Below are positions 1-8,813 of a stretch of 64,000 nucleotides of DNA, in pieces. The translations under genes were made by a program, and so were the position numbers. Source of the DNA: Candidatus Chlorobium masyuteum (GTDB lineage Bacteria > Bacteroidota > Chlorobiia > Chlorobiales > Chlorobiaceae). The stretch lies in contig NZ_JAAORA010000001.1 in NCBI RefSeq assembly GCF_011601315.1, positions 1 to 64,000 on the forward strand, written 5' to 3'. Below the pieces are notes generated by a model, which saw nothing but the letters and a program-made list of their open reading frames with translations, did no database searches and had not been told where the DNA came from. Position 1 is the stretch's first letter; each line of letters starts with the position of its first letter.

Positions 1-231
1 AGTTACGTCCAGCCTCAGTTTTGATGTCATCATATCACTTACGACGATTGAACGGTGGTTCACTTGTGTTCGTCTTCCTTGGTTCACATCTGACATCTTT
101 TGATGCCTTTTCTGTAACGCTCACGACCATAGCTTTTGACTACAGCCGCTTACAGTGGTTTGCAATCTGCTCCTGCAAGCCGATTGCGAGGGGCCTACCC
201 TCATCTCTCGCGCCGCTTATCTGCGGCACAC
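1..231 (-). mobile_element. group II intron, 5' end only (runs off the left edge)
   Basis: Read on the minus strand, the segment starting at 231 opens with GTGTG, fitting the group II consensus GUGYG, and continues with a short stem (CCGC, loop AGATAA, GCGG) like the 5' start of domain I in known bacterial introns. About 220 nt in, the intron carries GGACGTAA (plus coordinates 3-10), exactly complementary to the last 8 nt of the 5' exon, TTACGTCC (plus coordinates 232-239): an EBS1-IBS1 pairing. A weaker EBS2 candidate is at 111-118. The maturase ORF and domains V and VI would lie left of the window. The insertion is intergenic, downstream of fmt and on the same strand. The call rests on the boundary motif and exon pairing, without a folded model. 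Confidence 0.72.
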
Positions 232-239
232 GGACGTAA
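232..239 (-). other. 5' exon IBS1 site of the group II intron
   Basis: The eight exon bases next to the intron boundary read TTACGTCC on the minus strand. They pair perfectly with GGACGTAA inside the intron (plus coordinates 3-10). This marks the retrohoming target recognised by intron RNA. The adjoining exon sequence TCTGTCAC may be IBS2, pairing imperfectly with intron positions 111-118. Confidence 0.65.
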
Positions 240-272
240 GTGACAGAGGTAAGTAAACAAGAAGGAAAGACC

Positions 273-299
273 GGATTCCTCTCTGCGTTCGGAATGACA
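273..299. repeat. short interspersed repeat-like element in the fmt downstream region
   Basis: The core contains ATTCC and GGAAT arms around TCTCTGCGTTC. On the minus strand it would encode the peptide string CHSERREES or IPNAERNP, which I recall as a frequent false translation of a dispersed short repeat in Bacteroidetes/Chlorobi-type genomes. It lies in the 150-nt gap between fmt and the intron, and no gene is evident there. Repeat status is recalled; only one copy was noticed in this window. Confidence 0.4.
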
Positions 300-390
300 A
301 ATGAAAGGGTAAGGGGCGACAAAAAAAGGGGGTGGATCGCCGCAACCTATAAAATTTTTCAGGAATGTTGGGGGCTTGGTGACCCCGCCC

Positions 391-1335
391 TTACACAAAA
401 CAGATCGTATCCCGGTCGTGGCGGAAGCCGCGGAGGAATTCGGTGGCCTCCATCGGTTTGCGGCCTTCGAGTTGCAGGGAGAGCAGTTCAATCCAGCCGT
501 CAGAGCCTTTGGCAAAGAGGTGGCCATCCTTGACAAGAATGGTTCCGGGTTGTTCGGATGAAGATGCAATTTCGGATGCTGCCACTGATGCCTTGAAGAT
601 CTTCATGGTTTTACCCTCAAACGTGGTCCATGCCGAGGGCCTGAGGGCAAGAGCCCTGATAAAGTTATGGAGCTCCGCTGCCGGCTGCGACCAGTTAATC
701 CGGGTGTTGTCGCGGGTGAGTTTGGGCGCACGTGACGCAAGGGAATCATCCTGACCGGAAACCGGAACCGAGCCGGAAGCCATCAAGCGGAGGGTTTCGA
801 CAACAACTCCGGCTCCGATTACCGAGAGGCGTCGGGCAAGATCGGTAGCGTTTTCTTCAGGTGCAACGGGAGTTTTTGCGGTGAGAATAATGTTTCCGGT
901 ATCAACACTCTTCTGGAGAAAAAATGTTGTCACTCCGGTCTCCTTTTCACCACGCATAATGGCCCAGTTGATCGGGGCGGCTCCCCTGTAGGCGGGAAGA
1001 ATCGATGCGTGCAGATTAAATGCGCCAAGTCGGGCCTGTTCATAAACCGCTGGCGGCAGAATGCGGAAAGCAGCCACAACAATGGCGTCCGCCCGGCAGG
1101 CGGCAACCGTTGCAGCAAACTCCGGACTGGAAACATCATCGGTTTCGTAAACCGGCAACCCAAGCGCAAGCGCTGCCTGTTTTACAGGGCAGGGTTCCGC
1201 TTCGGCATTTTTTTTTCTTCTGGGCTTGTCCGAACCGGTGACCACCAGAACCGGTTCAAATTCACTCTTCAATTCAGCTATTGCCTGCAGGGAGGGAACG
1301 GCAAATTCGGGTGTTCCCATAAAAACAATTCTCAT
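391..1335 (-). CDS. fmt: methionyl-tRNA formyltransferase
   Basis: Formylates the amino group of Met-tRNA(fMet) using 10-formyl-THF, making the initiator tRNA. The 314-residue protein has the usual family length. The N-terminal formyltransferase domain starts with [13 protein letters not shown]; the catalytic Asn-His-Asp set is N107 and H109 (in FNLHASILP) and D145 (in SVDTGNI). The C-terminal part (about 205-314) is the tRNA-binding OB-like domain. The gene follows def by 22 nt on the same strand, so formylation and deformylation enzymes form an fmt-def operon, a common bacterial arrangement. Confidence 0.97.
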   Translation of the reverse strand: MRIVFMGTPEFAVPSLQAIAELKSEFEPVLVVTGSDKPRRKKNAEAEPCPVKQAALALGLPVYETDDVSSPEFAATVAACRADAIVVAAFRILPPAVYEQARLGAFNLHASILPAYRGAAPINWAIMRGEKETGVTTFFLQKSVDTGNIILTAKTPVAPEENATDLARRLSVIGAGVVVETLRLMASGSVPVSGQDDSLASRAPKLTRDNTRINWSQPAAELHNFIRALALRPSAWTTFEGKTMKIFKASVAASEIASSSEQPGTILVKDGHLFAKGSDGWIELLSLQLEGRKPMEATEFLRGFRHDRDTICFV

Positions 1336-1357
1336 AACAATTCAATATCAATTAGAC

Positions 1358-1918
1358 TCAACCCTGAGTTGCAACATTGGCTGGAGAGACAACAGGATAC
1401 TCCGCGTCGATAATACCCGAGGCAATATCCGTCAGCTCTTTCTGTATCTTTTTCCGGCTGCGCTTTTCCATCCGGTCAACAAAGAGCGTCCCGTCAAGAT
1501 GATCAATTTCATGCTGCAACGCTCTGGCCAGCATACCGGAGAACTCACGGGTCCGCTCCAGGAAATGCTCATCACGGTATTTAAGCGAGATGACGGCCGG
1601 ACGCTCCACATCCCCGTTAACACCGGGAATACTCAGGCACCCCTCTTCCATAACATTGCAACCGCTGACAGCGAGAATATGCGGATTGATGACCACCATC
1701 GGCTTTTCATTGGCATAGTTGTCAATGCAGGAGAGATCCAGCACAAGAAGCCGAACCGAATGGCCAACCTGAGGGGCCGCAAGCCCTATCCCTTCGGCGT
1801 TGCGCATCGACTCGAACATGGAGGCAATAAGCTCCTCAATGGTGCGGTCAATGCCTTTGAGAGGCTTTGCTTTCTGTCGAAGAATATCATCACTATAGAT
1901 GTTGATCGGTAAAATCAT
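1358..1918 (-). CDS. def: peptide deformylase
   Basis: Removes the N-formyl group from nascent proteins in the cytosol using a metal-bound water. All three family motifs are present in the 186-residue protein: GIGLAAPQ at 43-50, EGCLS around the metal ligand C94, and HEIDH with ligands H136 and H140 and catalytic E137. It is the first gene of the def-fmt pair, with its start about 180 nt from the end of the antiporter gene. Confidence 0.97.
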   Translation of the reverse strand: MILPINIYSDDILRQKAKPLKGIDRTIEELIASMFESMRNAEGIGLAAPQVGHSVRLLVLDLSCIDNYANEKPMVVINPHILAVSGCNVMEEGCLSIPGVNGDVERPAVISLKYRDEHFLERTREFSGMLARALQHEIDHLDGTLFVDRMEKRSRKKIQKELTDIASGIIDAEYPVVSPANVATQG

Positions 1919-2102
1919 ACGCTTTACTGCTTTTTTTCAGGGTACAATCTGCAATATTGAAAAAAACCTTGACCGACCGCATAAAGTTGCCGAAGTGACA
2001 AGGATCGAGAGCTGAAACAAGGGTGATAAAATAAGGAATATCTGTCAGATTTCATTCCTTGCTGGCCACTATCCGCTGCATCTTCCGGAAGGAGAGAGCC
2101 GG

Positions 2103-4298
2103 TTACCCGCCATTGGAGGAATCCGATCTCTTTCTTTTATAGGCCGCGCCAACCCTGTCAAAAACCTGTTTAAAACCCTGAAACCGGCCGAGCGTATTTT
2201 TGACCGACTCAACCGCACTCTCTGAACCGGTATCGTCAATGCTGCCGCTCTGTACAGGATAGATCAGGATAAAGCTGTTTTTCCGGAAGTACCGGTTAAG
2301 ATAGACCGGAATTTTGGCCATTTTGCTGTGATAGGAGAGATGATTTTTCCGGCTCATCACAACGATGAGATTGTCATCATTTTTTATCTCCCTGGAAATC
2401 ACGAGAAAATCATTCCAATCACTGAAAACCTTGTACTCGGCATCGGAAATAGCTGCCGAATAGCGCTCTTTCAGAAAAGCAAGAGTTTGCTTTGCTGCGT
2501 ATATCACCAGTCGGCTTCCGATGTTTTTCTGTATGATGATCAGCTTCTGCAGACAGTGCTCAAAGCCGATTTCATGTTCAGCATCGGCAGGAATAACCAC
2601 TACCGTGCGCCTGATTGTTGCAAGTGGCTGAACAGATTTGTAGATAAAGGTTGTGACATTACACCGGCCAAGAATGCTTTCCGATGCACTGCCCAGAATA
2701 CTGTCAGTAAGAATGCTCTTGTAGTGCAGACCCATTATCAGGTCGGTGATTTTCTGCTCCCTGATCACTCCGGCGATGCCGTTTACCAGATCACTGTCAT
2801 AGCGGATCAGGGGAATCAGCTCATTATCGGTTGAAGAGGCTGCAACCGCTGCTTTTTCAAGAATTTTACCGGCACTCTTTGCCGCCGCCTCATCACTCAT
2901 GGTGTTATCGGCAACATGCAGGGCATACATACCCTGACGATTTTTTGCCGATTTGACGATTATACCGAGGTTGACCAGCTCATCAACCGTAGTGAGGTCG
3001 TTCATCGGAATAAGTATCCGTTCTTCAGCGGTCAGAACTCCTGTTTCGGCAATCTCTTCGTCTGCTTCGGCAAGCGCGATATTCTGGGCCCCTTTCTGGC
3101 CGATAACCGTAGCAAGTGTACAGGTGACGAGAATAAAGAGAATGGTGCCGTTCAATACACTTTCATCAAGCAGTCTGACGGGATTACCCTCAAGGGTGTA
3201 GCCGGTAATGATGTTGTAGCCGATCAAAACCGTTGCAAGAGCAACCGCGGCATGGGCGCTTATAAGGCCGAAAATCAGCCTTCGCTGATCAACCGAGAAG
3301 CCGAAAAGCTTCTGGGTGATCCATGCCGAGAGATATTTGGCCACCGTAGCGGCTATGGTAATAACTGCAGCAACTTTAATGGTCTCATAATCCTTGAAGA
3401 AGGCCTGGATATTGATAAGCATACCGACCCCGATCAGAAAAAACGGAATAAAGATGGCGTTTCCGACAAACTTGATCCGGTTCATGAGCGGCGATGTATG
3501 CGAAATCAGACGGTTGAGTGCAAGTCCGCTGAGAAAGGCACCGATAATTGCATCAACACCGGCTGCCTCGGCAAGAAACCCACCGAGAAACACCATGGCC
3601 AGTACAAAGAGATACTGCAGCACACTGTCATCAAAACGCTTGAAAAACCATCGGCCAATGACCGGAAAAAGAAGCAGAACAACAAGACCAAACACCGTGA
3701 TGGAAATCAGAAGCCTGATCCAGAAGAGGGTTGTCAGAACGCCGGAGCTCATCCCGGCAACAACCGCAAGAACAAGCAGGGCAAGAGTGTCGGTAATAAT
3801 GGTACCACCGATGGAAATATTGACCGCCGTATTCTTTGCGATACCAAGCTTGCTGACAATCGGGTAGACAATCAGCGTATGGGAGGCGAAGATACTGCCG
3901 ATAAGGATTGAGGAGAGGAGTGAAAAATCAAGAATATAGATCCCGACGACAATACCGAGAACAATGGAGATGAAAAAGGTGTAGAGGCCGAACATGATGC
4001 TGTTGCCGCTGTTTTTACGAAAATCGGCAACATCTATCTCCAGCCCGGCAAGAAACATGATATAGAGCAGACCAACCGTCCCGAAAAGAATAATGCTGCT
4101 GTCACGGAGCATCAGATTGAGTCCATGCGGCCCGACAAGAGCACCGGCAAGGATAAGACTTACCAGACTCGGGATTTTCAGACGGTTGAGAAGAAGCGGG
4201 GTAAAAAGAATGATAAACAGTATCAGTGAAAACTGTAATACCGGATTTTTTAAAGGCAGAGATATATCAATCAGGCTCAGGAGCAGCATCATGTACAA
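2103..4298 (-). CDS. CPA2-type Na+(K+)/H+ antiporter with universal-stress-protein tail
   Basis: A 731-residue membrane protein. Residues about 10-410 form a run of 11-13 hydrophobic helices typical of the monovalent cation:proton antiporter-2 (Na_H_Exchanger) family, with the conserved stretch PSLVSLILAGALVGPHGLN near the start and AEAAGVDAIIGAFLSGLAL in the middle. The remaining 300 residues are soluble and look like one or two universal stress protein (UspA-like) domains, probably a cytosolic nucleotide-binding regulatory part. Likely role: pH and cation homeostasis at the inner membrane. Exact ion specificity cannot be read from the sequence. It appears monocistronic. Confidence 0.88.
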   Translation of the reverse strand: MYMMLLLSLIDISLPLKNPVLQFSLILFIILFTPLLLNRLKIPSLVSLILAGALVGPHGLNLMLRDSSIILFGTVGLLYIMFLAGLEIDVADFRKNSGNSIMFGLYTFFISIVLGIVVGIYILDFSLLSSILIGSIFASHTLIVYPIVSKLGIAKNTAVNISIGGTIITDTLALLVLAVVAGMSSGVLTTLFWIRLLISITVFGLVVLLLFPVIGRWFFKRFDDSVLQYLFVLAMVFLGGFLAEAAGVDAIIGAFLSGLALNRLISHTSPLMNRIKFVGNAIFIPFFLIGVGMLINIQAFFKDYETIKVAAVITIAATVAKYLSAWITQKLFGFSVDQRRLIFGLISAHAAVALATVLIGYNIITGYTLEGNPVRLLDESVLNGTILFILVTCTLATVIGQKGAQNIALAEADEEIAETGVLTAEERILIPMNDLTTVDELVNLGIIVKSAKNRQGMYALHVADNTMSDEAAAKSAGKILEKAAVAASSTDNELIPLIRYDSDLVNGIAGVIREQKITDLIMGLHYKSILTDSILGSASESILGRCNVTTFIYKSVQPLATIRRTVVVIPADAEHEIGFEHCLQKLIIIQKNIGSRLVIYAAKQTLAFLKERYSAAISDAEYKVFSDWNDFLVISREIKNDDNLIVVMSRKNHLSYHSKMAKIPVYLNRYFRKNSFILIYPVQSGSIDDTGSESAVESVKNTLGRFQGFKQVFDRVGAAYKRKRSDSSNGG

Positions 4299-4628
4299 TC
4301 CAGAAGTTATTCACTTGTCCTGCCGGTACTGTCTACCGGACTGGCCATGCTTTCAACGAAATAAAAAAAGGCATGCCGGCAGTGAGTTGAGGGTAATGTC
4401 CTGCTGATAACAGGAAAAAGATCACCATCACTGATGCCTGCCTGTTTTCTTAACGGCAAAACCCTGTCCGGAAGCAAATATGCATATCTTTTCAGTTGAA
4501 CACAAACCATCAAACAAGCCTGTACCGCCAGAGGAATTCCCGATAGCGCTATTGCACTGTAAAAGCAGTGATTATATTACCTGCACAACCAGAGATGGAG
4601 TTCCATCAAACATTTTGACTGCACAACA
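4299..4628. other. divergent intergenic region, no gene seen
   Basis: 330 nt between the divergently transcribed antiporter and SMR genes. Short open frames here have no recognisable protein character. It must hold the promoters of both flanking units. A small inverted repeat, CACTG/CAGTG (4555-4559 and 4566-4570), lies about 60 nt before the SMR start beside an AT-rich TATATT; the spacing to an upstream TTGCAC is only 14 nt, so I do not call a promoter. Confidence 0.5.
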
Positions 4629-4955
4629 ATGCACTGGATCTACCTTATCATTGCAATCCTGTTTGAAGTATCCGGCACAACCTGCATGAAGTTTTCCTTT
4701 GGGTTCAGCAAACTTGTGCCATCACTTTTTATCTTTATTTTCTACGCATTGAGCTTTACCTTTCTTTCGCTGGCACTCAAGGTACTTCCTGTCGGTCTGA
4801 CCTACGCCATCTGGTCTGCGGTCGGTACAGCAATCATTACCCTTATCGGTGTTATCTGGTTCGGCGAAGGAATCAATGCCGTCAAGCTCTTCTCCCTGCT
4901 TTTCATTATTATCGGCGTAGCAGGGTTGCATTTCAGTCAGGAACATGTTCACTAA
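4629..4955 (+). CDS. small multidrug resistance (SMR) family transporter
   Basis: A 108-residue protein with four transmembrane helices, the standard SMR size. The essential membrane glutamate that couples protons to drug cations is E14 (in AILFEVSGTT), and the family motif GLTYAIWSAVGT lies in helix 3. It should work as an antiparallel dimer in the inner membrane, exporting quaternary cations or guanidinium-like compounds; the subtype (EmrE/QacE versus Gdx/SugE) is not certain. The stop is only 3 nt before proB, so it is probably the first gene of the SMR-proB-proA-lolD run. Confidence 0.9.
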   Translation: MHWIYLIIAILFEVSGTTCMKFSFGFSKLVPSLFIFIFYALSFTFLSLALKVLPVGLTYAIWSAVGTAIITLIGVIWFGEGINAVKLFSLLFIIIGVAGLHFSQEHVH

Positions 4956-4958
4956 CAG

Positions 4959-6044
4959 ATGAAGCATCAACATCCGATCTACAGAAAGATTGTCGTAAAA
5001 GTCGGCACCAACGTCATTACCGGTAAAAACGGAGAGCTTGACCTTGAGATTCTCGACAGCCTCACGTCACAAATAGCCGAGCTTCAAAAACAGGGAATCC
5101 AGGTTATTCTGGTTTCATCCGGTGCCGTCGGGGCAGGTCGCTCGGTGGTAAAGCTCTCCGGAACGCTTGCTCCAGTTGCGGCACGGCAGGTACTTGCGTC
5201 AACAGGTCAGATAAAGCTGATCAGCACCTACAACGATCTCTTTTTGCAGCACGGGCTTGTCACGGCACAGATACTGGTCACCAAGGGAGATTTCCGTGAC
5301 CGTCAGCACTATCTCAATATGCAGACCTGCTTTTCATCCCTTCTGCAGCAGAATATCATCCCTGTTGTTAACGAAAATGATGCCGTCTCGGTCACCGAAC
5401 TGATGTTTACCGATAACGATGAGCTATCCGGCCTCATTGCATCCATGATGGATGTTGAGGGGTACATTATTCTCTCGCATGTGGACGGGCTTTTCGACCT
5501 TAAAACAGGCAATGGAGCCATCATAAGCGAAATCGACCCTTCGACAAAACACTTTCATCAGTATATCAATCCGGGGAAATCGGAGTTCGGACGGGGAGGA
5601 ATGCTGACCAAATGCCACATAGCGCAAAAACTCTCCCGGCTCGGCATAACCGTCCATATTGCCAACGGACGGACTCCGGGTATTCTGCTCTCGATTCTCA
5701 ACGGAAAAAAAACAGGCACCAAATTTCTCGCGCAAAAACCAACCCATGGGCCGAAACGGTGGATTGCAAACAGTGAAGGGCTTGAAAAAGGGGCGGTTAC
5801 CATCAACAAGGGGGCGGAAGCTGCGCTTGTGGGTGATGACCGGGCCAACAGCCTGCTCCCTGTCGGTATTGAATCCGTTGAGGGGCGCTTTCTCAAGGGC
5901 GATATTATCAAAGTCTGCTCAACGGATGGAGCCGCGATCGGTTACGGAATGGCACAATACAGCTCCGAAAAAGCACTCCAGGTGATGGGCAGGAATGGCC
6001 AGAAACCATTAATTCACTACGATTATCTTTACATAATATCCTGA
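4959..6044 (+). CDS. proB: glutamate 5-kinase
   Basis: First step of proline synthesis: glutamate + ATP to gamma-glutamyl phosphate. The 361-residue protein has the amino-acid kinase fold (KVGTNVIT at the start, VSSGAVGAG around 50, VVNENDAVS around 130, GRGGMLTK around 210) and a C-terminal PUA domain (about 270-355), matching the long ProB form. The start codon lies 3 nt after the SMR stop and the stop 12 nt before proA. Feedback inhibition by proline is usual in the family. Confidence 0.97.
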   Translation: MKHQHPIYRKIVVKVGTNVITGKNGELDLEILDSLTSQIAELQKQGIQVILVSSGAVGAGRSVVKLSGTLAPVAARQVLASTGQIKLISTYNDLFLQHGLVTAQILVTKGDFRDRQHYLNMQTCFSSLLQQNIIPVVNENDAVSVTELMFTDNDELSGLIASMMDVEGYIILSHVDGLFDLKTGNGAIISEIDPSTKHFHQYINPGKSEFGRGGMLTKCHIAQKLSRLGITVHIANGRTPGILLSILNGKKTGTKFLAQKPTHGPKRWIANSEGLEKGAVTINKGAEAALVGDDRANSLLPVGIESVEGRFLKGDIIKVCSTDGAAIGYGMAQYSSEKALQVMGRNGQKPLIHYDYLYIIS

Positions 6045-6056
6045 AATCCGCAAAAC

Positions 6057-7310
6057 ATGCAGGAAACCATCATTCGACAGCTTGCTTTGGTTCAGCAGGC
6101 AAGCAGAGAGATCATCACCCTCAGCGATGCAAGCATCAACAGCGTGCTCTCTGATCTTGCACAGAAAATCCCCCTGCACAGCGATGCACTGCTCCTTGCA
6201 AACAGGAAAGACCTTGAGCGGATGGATCCTCTTGATCCCATGTATGACCGCCTTCTGTTGAACGCAGCGCGTCTTGAGGGCATTGCCGGGGATATCGGCA
6301 ATGTTGCCTCGCTCCCCTCTCCGCTTGATCTGGTGCTTGAAGAGCGGGAACTGCCTAACAGCCTTGGACTGAAAAAAGTAACCGTGCCCATGGGCGTAAT
6401 CGGTATCATCTATGAAGCACGCCCGAACGTCACCTTCGATGTTTTTGCGCTCTGCCTGAAATCCGGCAATGCAACCGTGCTGAAAGGCGGCAGCGACGCA
6501 TTGCATTCAAATCTGGCCATTGTTGAGCTGATCCACTCGGTCCTCAGAGAGCACAATATCAATCCCGATGTGCTCTATCTGCTTCCTGCCGAACGTGAAG
6601 CCGCAGCCGTGATGCTCAATGCGGTCGGCTATATCGACATGATCATTCCCCGGGGCAGCCAGAAACTGATCGATTTTGTCCGCAACAACGCAAAGGTTCC
6701 GGTTATCGAAACCGGTGCCGGAATTGTGCACACCTACTTCGATAAGAGCGGTAACCTTGAGCTTGGTAAAAAGGTCATATTCAACGCCAAAACCCGCCGT
6801 CCAAGTGTATGCAACGCTCTTGATACGCTCGTAATGCACTGCGACCGCCTCAATGACCTTGCTGCCCTCGTGGAGCCCCTGCAGGAGAAGCAGGTGGTGC
6901 TGTTTGCCGATGAACCGGCCTACAGTAAACTCCAGGGGTTCTATCCTGAAGCGCTGCTGAAAAGGGCCGAACCGGAACACTTCGGCACCGAGTTCCTGTC
7001 GCTCAGGATGTCGGTCAAAACCGTCTCCTCTCTTGAAGAGGCTCTGGATCATATTGCCCGATACAGCTCCCGGCACAGTGAGGCGATCATAACGGACGAT
7101 CCGTCAGCAAAAGCCACATTCCTGAAAAGGGTTGATGCTGCCGTTGTCTATGCAAACACCTCAACCGCGTTCACCGACGGTGCGCAGTTCGGCCTTGGAG
7201 CGGAGATCGGCATCAGCACCCAGAAGCTGCATGCCAGAGGCCCGATGGCCCTCAGAGAGCTCACTACCTACAAATGGATCATCGAGGGTGTCGGACAAAC
7301 CAGACCATAG
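6057..7310 (+). CDS. proA: gamma-glutamyl phosphate reductase
   Basis: Second step of proline synthesis: NADPH-dependent reduction of gamma-glutamyl phosphate to glutamate semialdehyde. It belongs to the aldehyde dehydrogenase superfamily, with 417 residues as usual. Recognisable parts are [14 protein letters not shown] (about 111-124), the GNATVLKGG nucleotide-site loop, and the catalytic cysteine in [11 protein letters not shown] (about 247-257). It follows proB by 12 nt and ends 4 nt before the lolD-type start. Confidence 0.97.
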   Translation: MQETIIRQLALVQQASREIITLSDASINSVLSDLAQKIPLHSDALLLANRKDLERMDPLDPMYDRLLLNAARLEGIAGDIGNVASLPSPLDLVLEERELPNSLGLKKVTVPMGVIGIIYEARPNVTFDVFALCLKSGNATVLKGGSDALHSNLAIVELIHSVLREHNINPDVLYLLPAEREAAAVMLNAVGYIDMIIPRGSQKLIDFVRNNAKVPVIETGAGIVHTYFDKSGNLELGKKVIFNAKTRRPSVCNALDTLVMHCDRLNDLAALVEPLQEKQVVLFADEPAYSKLQGFYPEALLKRAEPEHFGTEFLSLRMSVKTVSSLEEALDHIARYSSRHSEAIITDDPSAKATFLKRVDAAVVYANTSTAFTDGAQFGLGAEIGISTQKLHARGPMALRELTTYKWIIEGVGQTRP

Positions 7311-7314
7311 TGTA

Positions 7315-8016
7315 ATGCTTGAAGCCAGAAACATCACCAAGACCTATACCCTTCCGGGTCAGCAGGCAATTCCGATCCTCAGGGGAATCGATCTCAACAT
7401 CGGTGAAGGAGAGATGGTGACCATTGTGGGGGCATCAGGAAGCGGCAAAACAACACTGCTCAATGTGCTCGGCACTCTCGACACACCCGACAGCGGAGAG
7501 ATCCTCTTTGACGGCGAGCAGCTCTTCATGGATAAAAAATACACCCTCTCGCCAAAAGCACTGGCCAAGTTCCGGAACCGGAAGATCGGGTTTGTCTTCC
7601 AGTTCCACCACCTCCTGAGTGACTTCACGGCCATTGAAAATGTGGCCATGCCGGAGTTCATTGCAACAGGCAAACTCCCTCCGGCAAAAAAGCGTGCCGC
7701 CGAGCTGCTTGCAAGCCTCGGACTCTCTGAACGGCTCGACCATCTGCCTTCGGAGCTCTCCGGAGGAGAACAGCAGCGGGTTGCCATTGCCCGTGCCCTG
7801 ATGAACCGGCCAAAACTTGTGCTTGCCGATGAACCGAGCGGCAACCTCGACAGCAAAAACAGCCGCATGCTCTATGAGCTGATGGCAAAACTGAGCAAGG
7901 AACGCAAAACCTCTTTTATCATTGTCACCCACAATGAGGAGTATGCCGCCCTCTCCGACCGCTGCCTCCACATGCAGGACGGATTGCTGCATGCGGGCAT
8001 TGAAAAAGTACTGTAA
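7315..8016 (+). CDS. lolD: LolD-type ABC transporter ATP-binding protein
   Basis: A 233-residue ATPase of the MacB/LolD subfamily. Walker A is [10 protein letters not shown], the signature is LSGGEQQR, Walker B is [12 protein letters not shown], and the H-loop is IVTHN. LolD drives the LolCE permease, extracting lipoproteins from the inner membrane; no LolC/E partner is in this window, so assignment within the subfamily is by similarity. The open frame extends 183 nt upstream inside proA; I chose the ATG at 7315, 4 nt after the proA stop, because the domain begins there ([11 protein letters not shown]). Confidence 0.85.
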   Translation: MLEARNITKTYTLPGQQAIPILRGIDLNIGEGEMVTIVGASGSGKTTLLNVLGTLDTPDSGEILFDGEQLFMDKKYTLSPKALAKFRNRKIGFVFQFHHLLSDFTAIENVAMPEFIATGKLPPAKKRAAELLASLGLSERLDHLPSELSGGEQQRVAIARALMNRPKLVLADEPSGNLDSKNSRMLYELMAKLSKERKTSFIIVTHNEEYAALSDRCLHMQDGLLHAGIEKVL

Positions 8017-8101
8017 AATACCGAAGTCTCTCTATTTGTTTTTCAGCAGTTAGATTGCTAACATGAAGTCGTACTTTCGCACTAACGATAGCAAAGCAAT
8101 C

Positions 8102-8356
8102 ATGGCACAAGTCCGAGTAAGAAACAAACACCAGATCACGATACCCTCGCGTATTGCTGAATCGGCTGACATCAAGCCGGATGACATGCTTGATGTCACA
8201 TTCAAAAACGGTGTTATTACCCTCATACCCGTCGCAAGAACCAAGAGGAAGGACTCTCCGCTGGCTTATGCCGGCATCGCAAGAGGGTTATGGGGTAAGA
8301 CCACATCGGAAATTGAGATTGAGCTTGGGAAAAACCGTGGATCATGGGAGCGCTAA
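8102..8356 (+). CDS. AbrB/MazE-type antitoxin
   Basis: An 84-residue protein beginning MAQVRVRNKHQITIPSRI, the swapped-hairpin AbrB/SpoVT DNA-binding fold, followed by a short tail that probably wraps the toxin. It overlaps the PIN-domain gene by 13 nt, the usual antitoxin-toxin order. It likely represses its own promoter and neutralises the toxin. An in-frame ATG at 8063 would add 13 residues of non-family sequence, so I prefer 8102. Confidence 0.85.
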   Translation: MAQVRVRNKHQITIPSRIAESADIKPDDMLDVTFKNGVITLIPVARTKRKDSPLAYAGIARGLWGKTTSEIEIELGKNRGSWER

Positions 8357-8802
8357 AGGAAACGCTCGACCTGTTACAGGGTCAGCAGGTCTATCTGGAC
8401 AACAATATTTTTATCTACTTTCTGGACCGGAACCCCGATTACTTCCCATTTGTGCAGCCAATTATTGAGGCTGTTGCATCTGGATCAATAATTGGCTGTA
8501 CAGGAGATGCTGTGATTGCAGAGATACTTGTAAAGCCTTACCAGTCAGGTAACTTCCAACTGGTTGCAAGCATAAAATCGTTTTTCAGATCAGAAAATTT
8601 TCTCTCTGTATATTCCCACAATGCTGAAGCATTTGATCTTGCTGCACAATTGCGAGCCAGGTACAACCAAAAATTTATAGATGCTTTGCACTACGCAACA
8701 GCAATTATAGCAGGGTGTAAATTTATCATTACCAACGACAGCGGCATCAAATCAAACAACCTCATTGAGGTAATCCATCTTTCCGCATTGCTGGCCAAAT
8801 AA
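8344..8802 (+). CDS. PIN-domain ribonuclease toxin (VapC-like)
   Basis: A 152-residue PIN nuclease. The acidic metal-binding residues are visible: D19 in YLDNNIFIYF, E60 in VIAEILVKP, D113 in FIDALHYATA, and D132 in IITNDSG. VapC-type toxins cleave tRNA or rRNA and slow translation; the target here is unknown. The start overlaps the AbrB-type antitoxin by 13 nt, so translation is probably coupled. The pair sits between housekeeping genes, as a small mobile cassette would. Confidence 0.88.
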   Translation: MGALKETLDLLQGQQVYLDNNIFIYFLDRNPDYFPFVQPIIEAVASGSIIGCTGDAVIAEILVKPYQSGNFQLVASIKSFFRSENFLSVYSHNAEAFDLAAQLRARYNQKFIDALHYATAIIAGCKFIITNDSGIKSNNLIEVIHLSALLAK

Positions 8803-8813
8803 ACTGCTGATCT

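Noticed and set aside
2916-3911. Long plus-strand open frame (331 codons) opposite the antiporter gene
   Set aside because: It is the complement of clear membrane-protein coding sequence and is rich in Lys, Asn and Gln with no domain; the antiporter explains the DNA.
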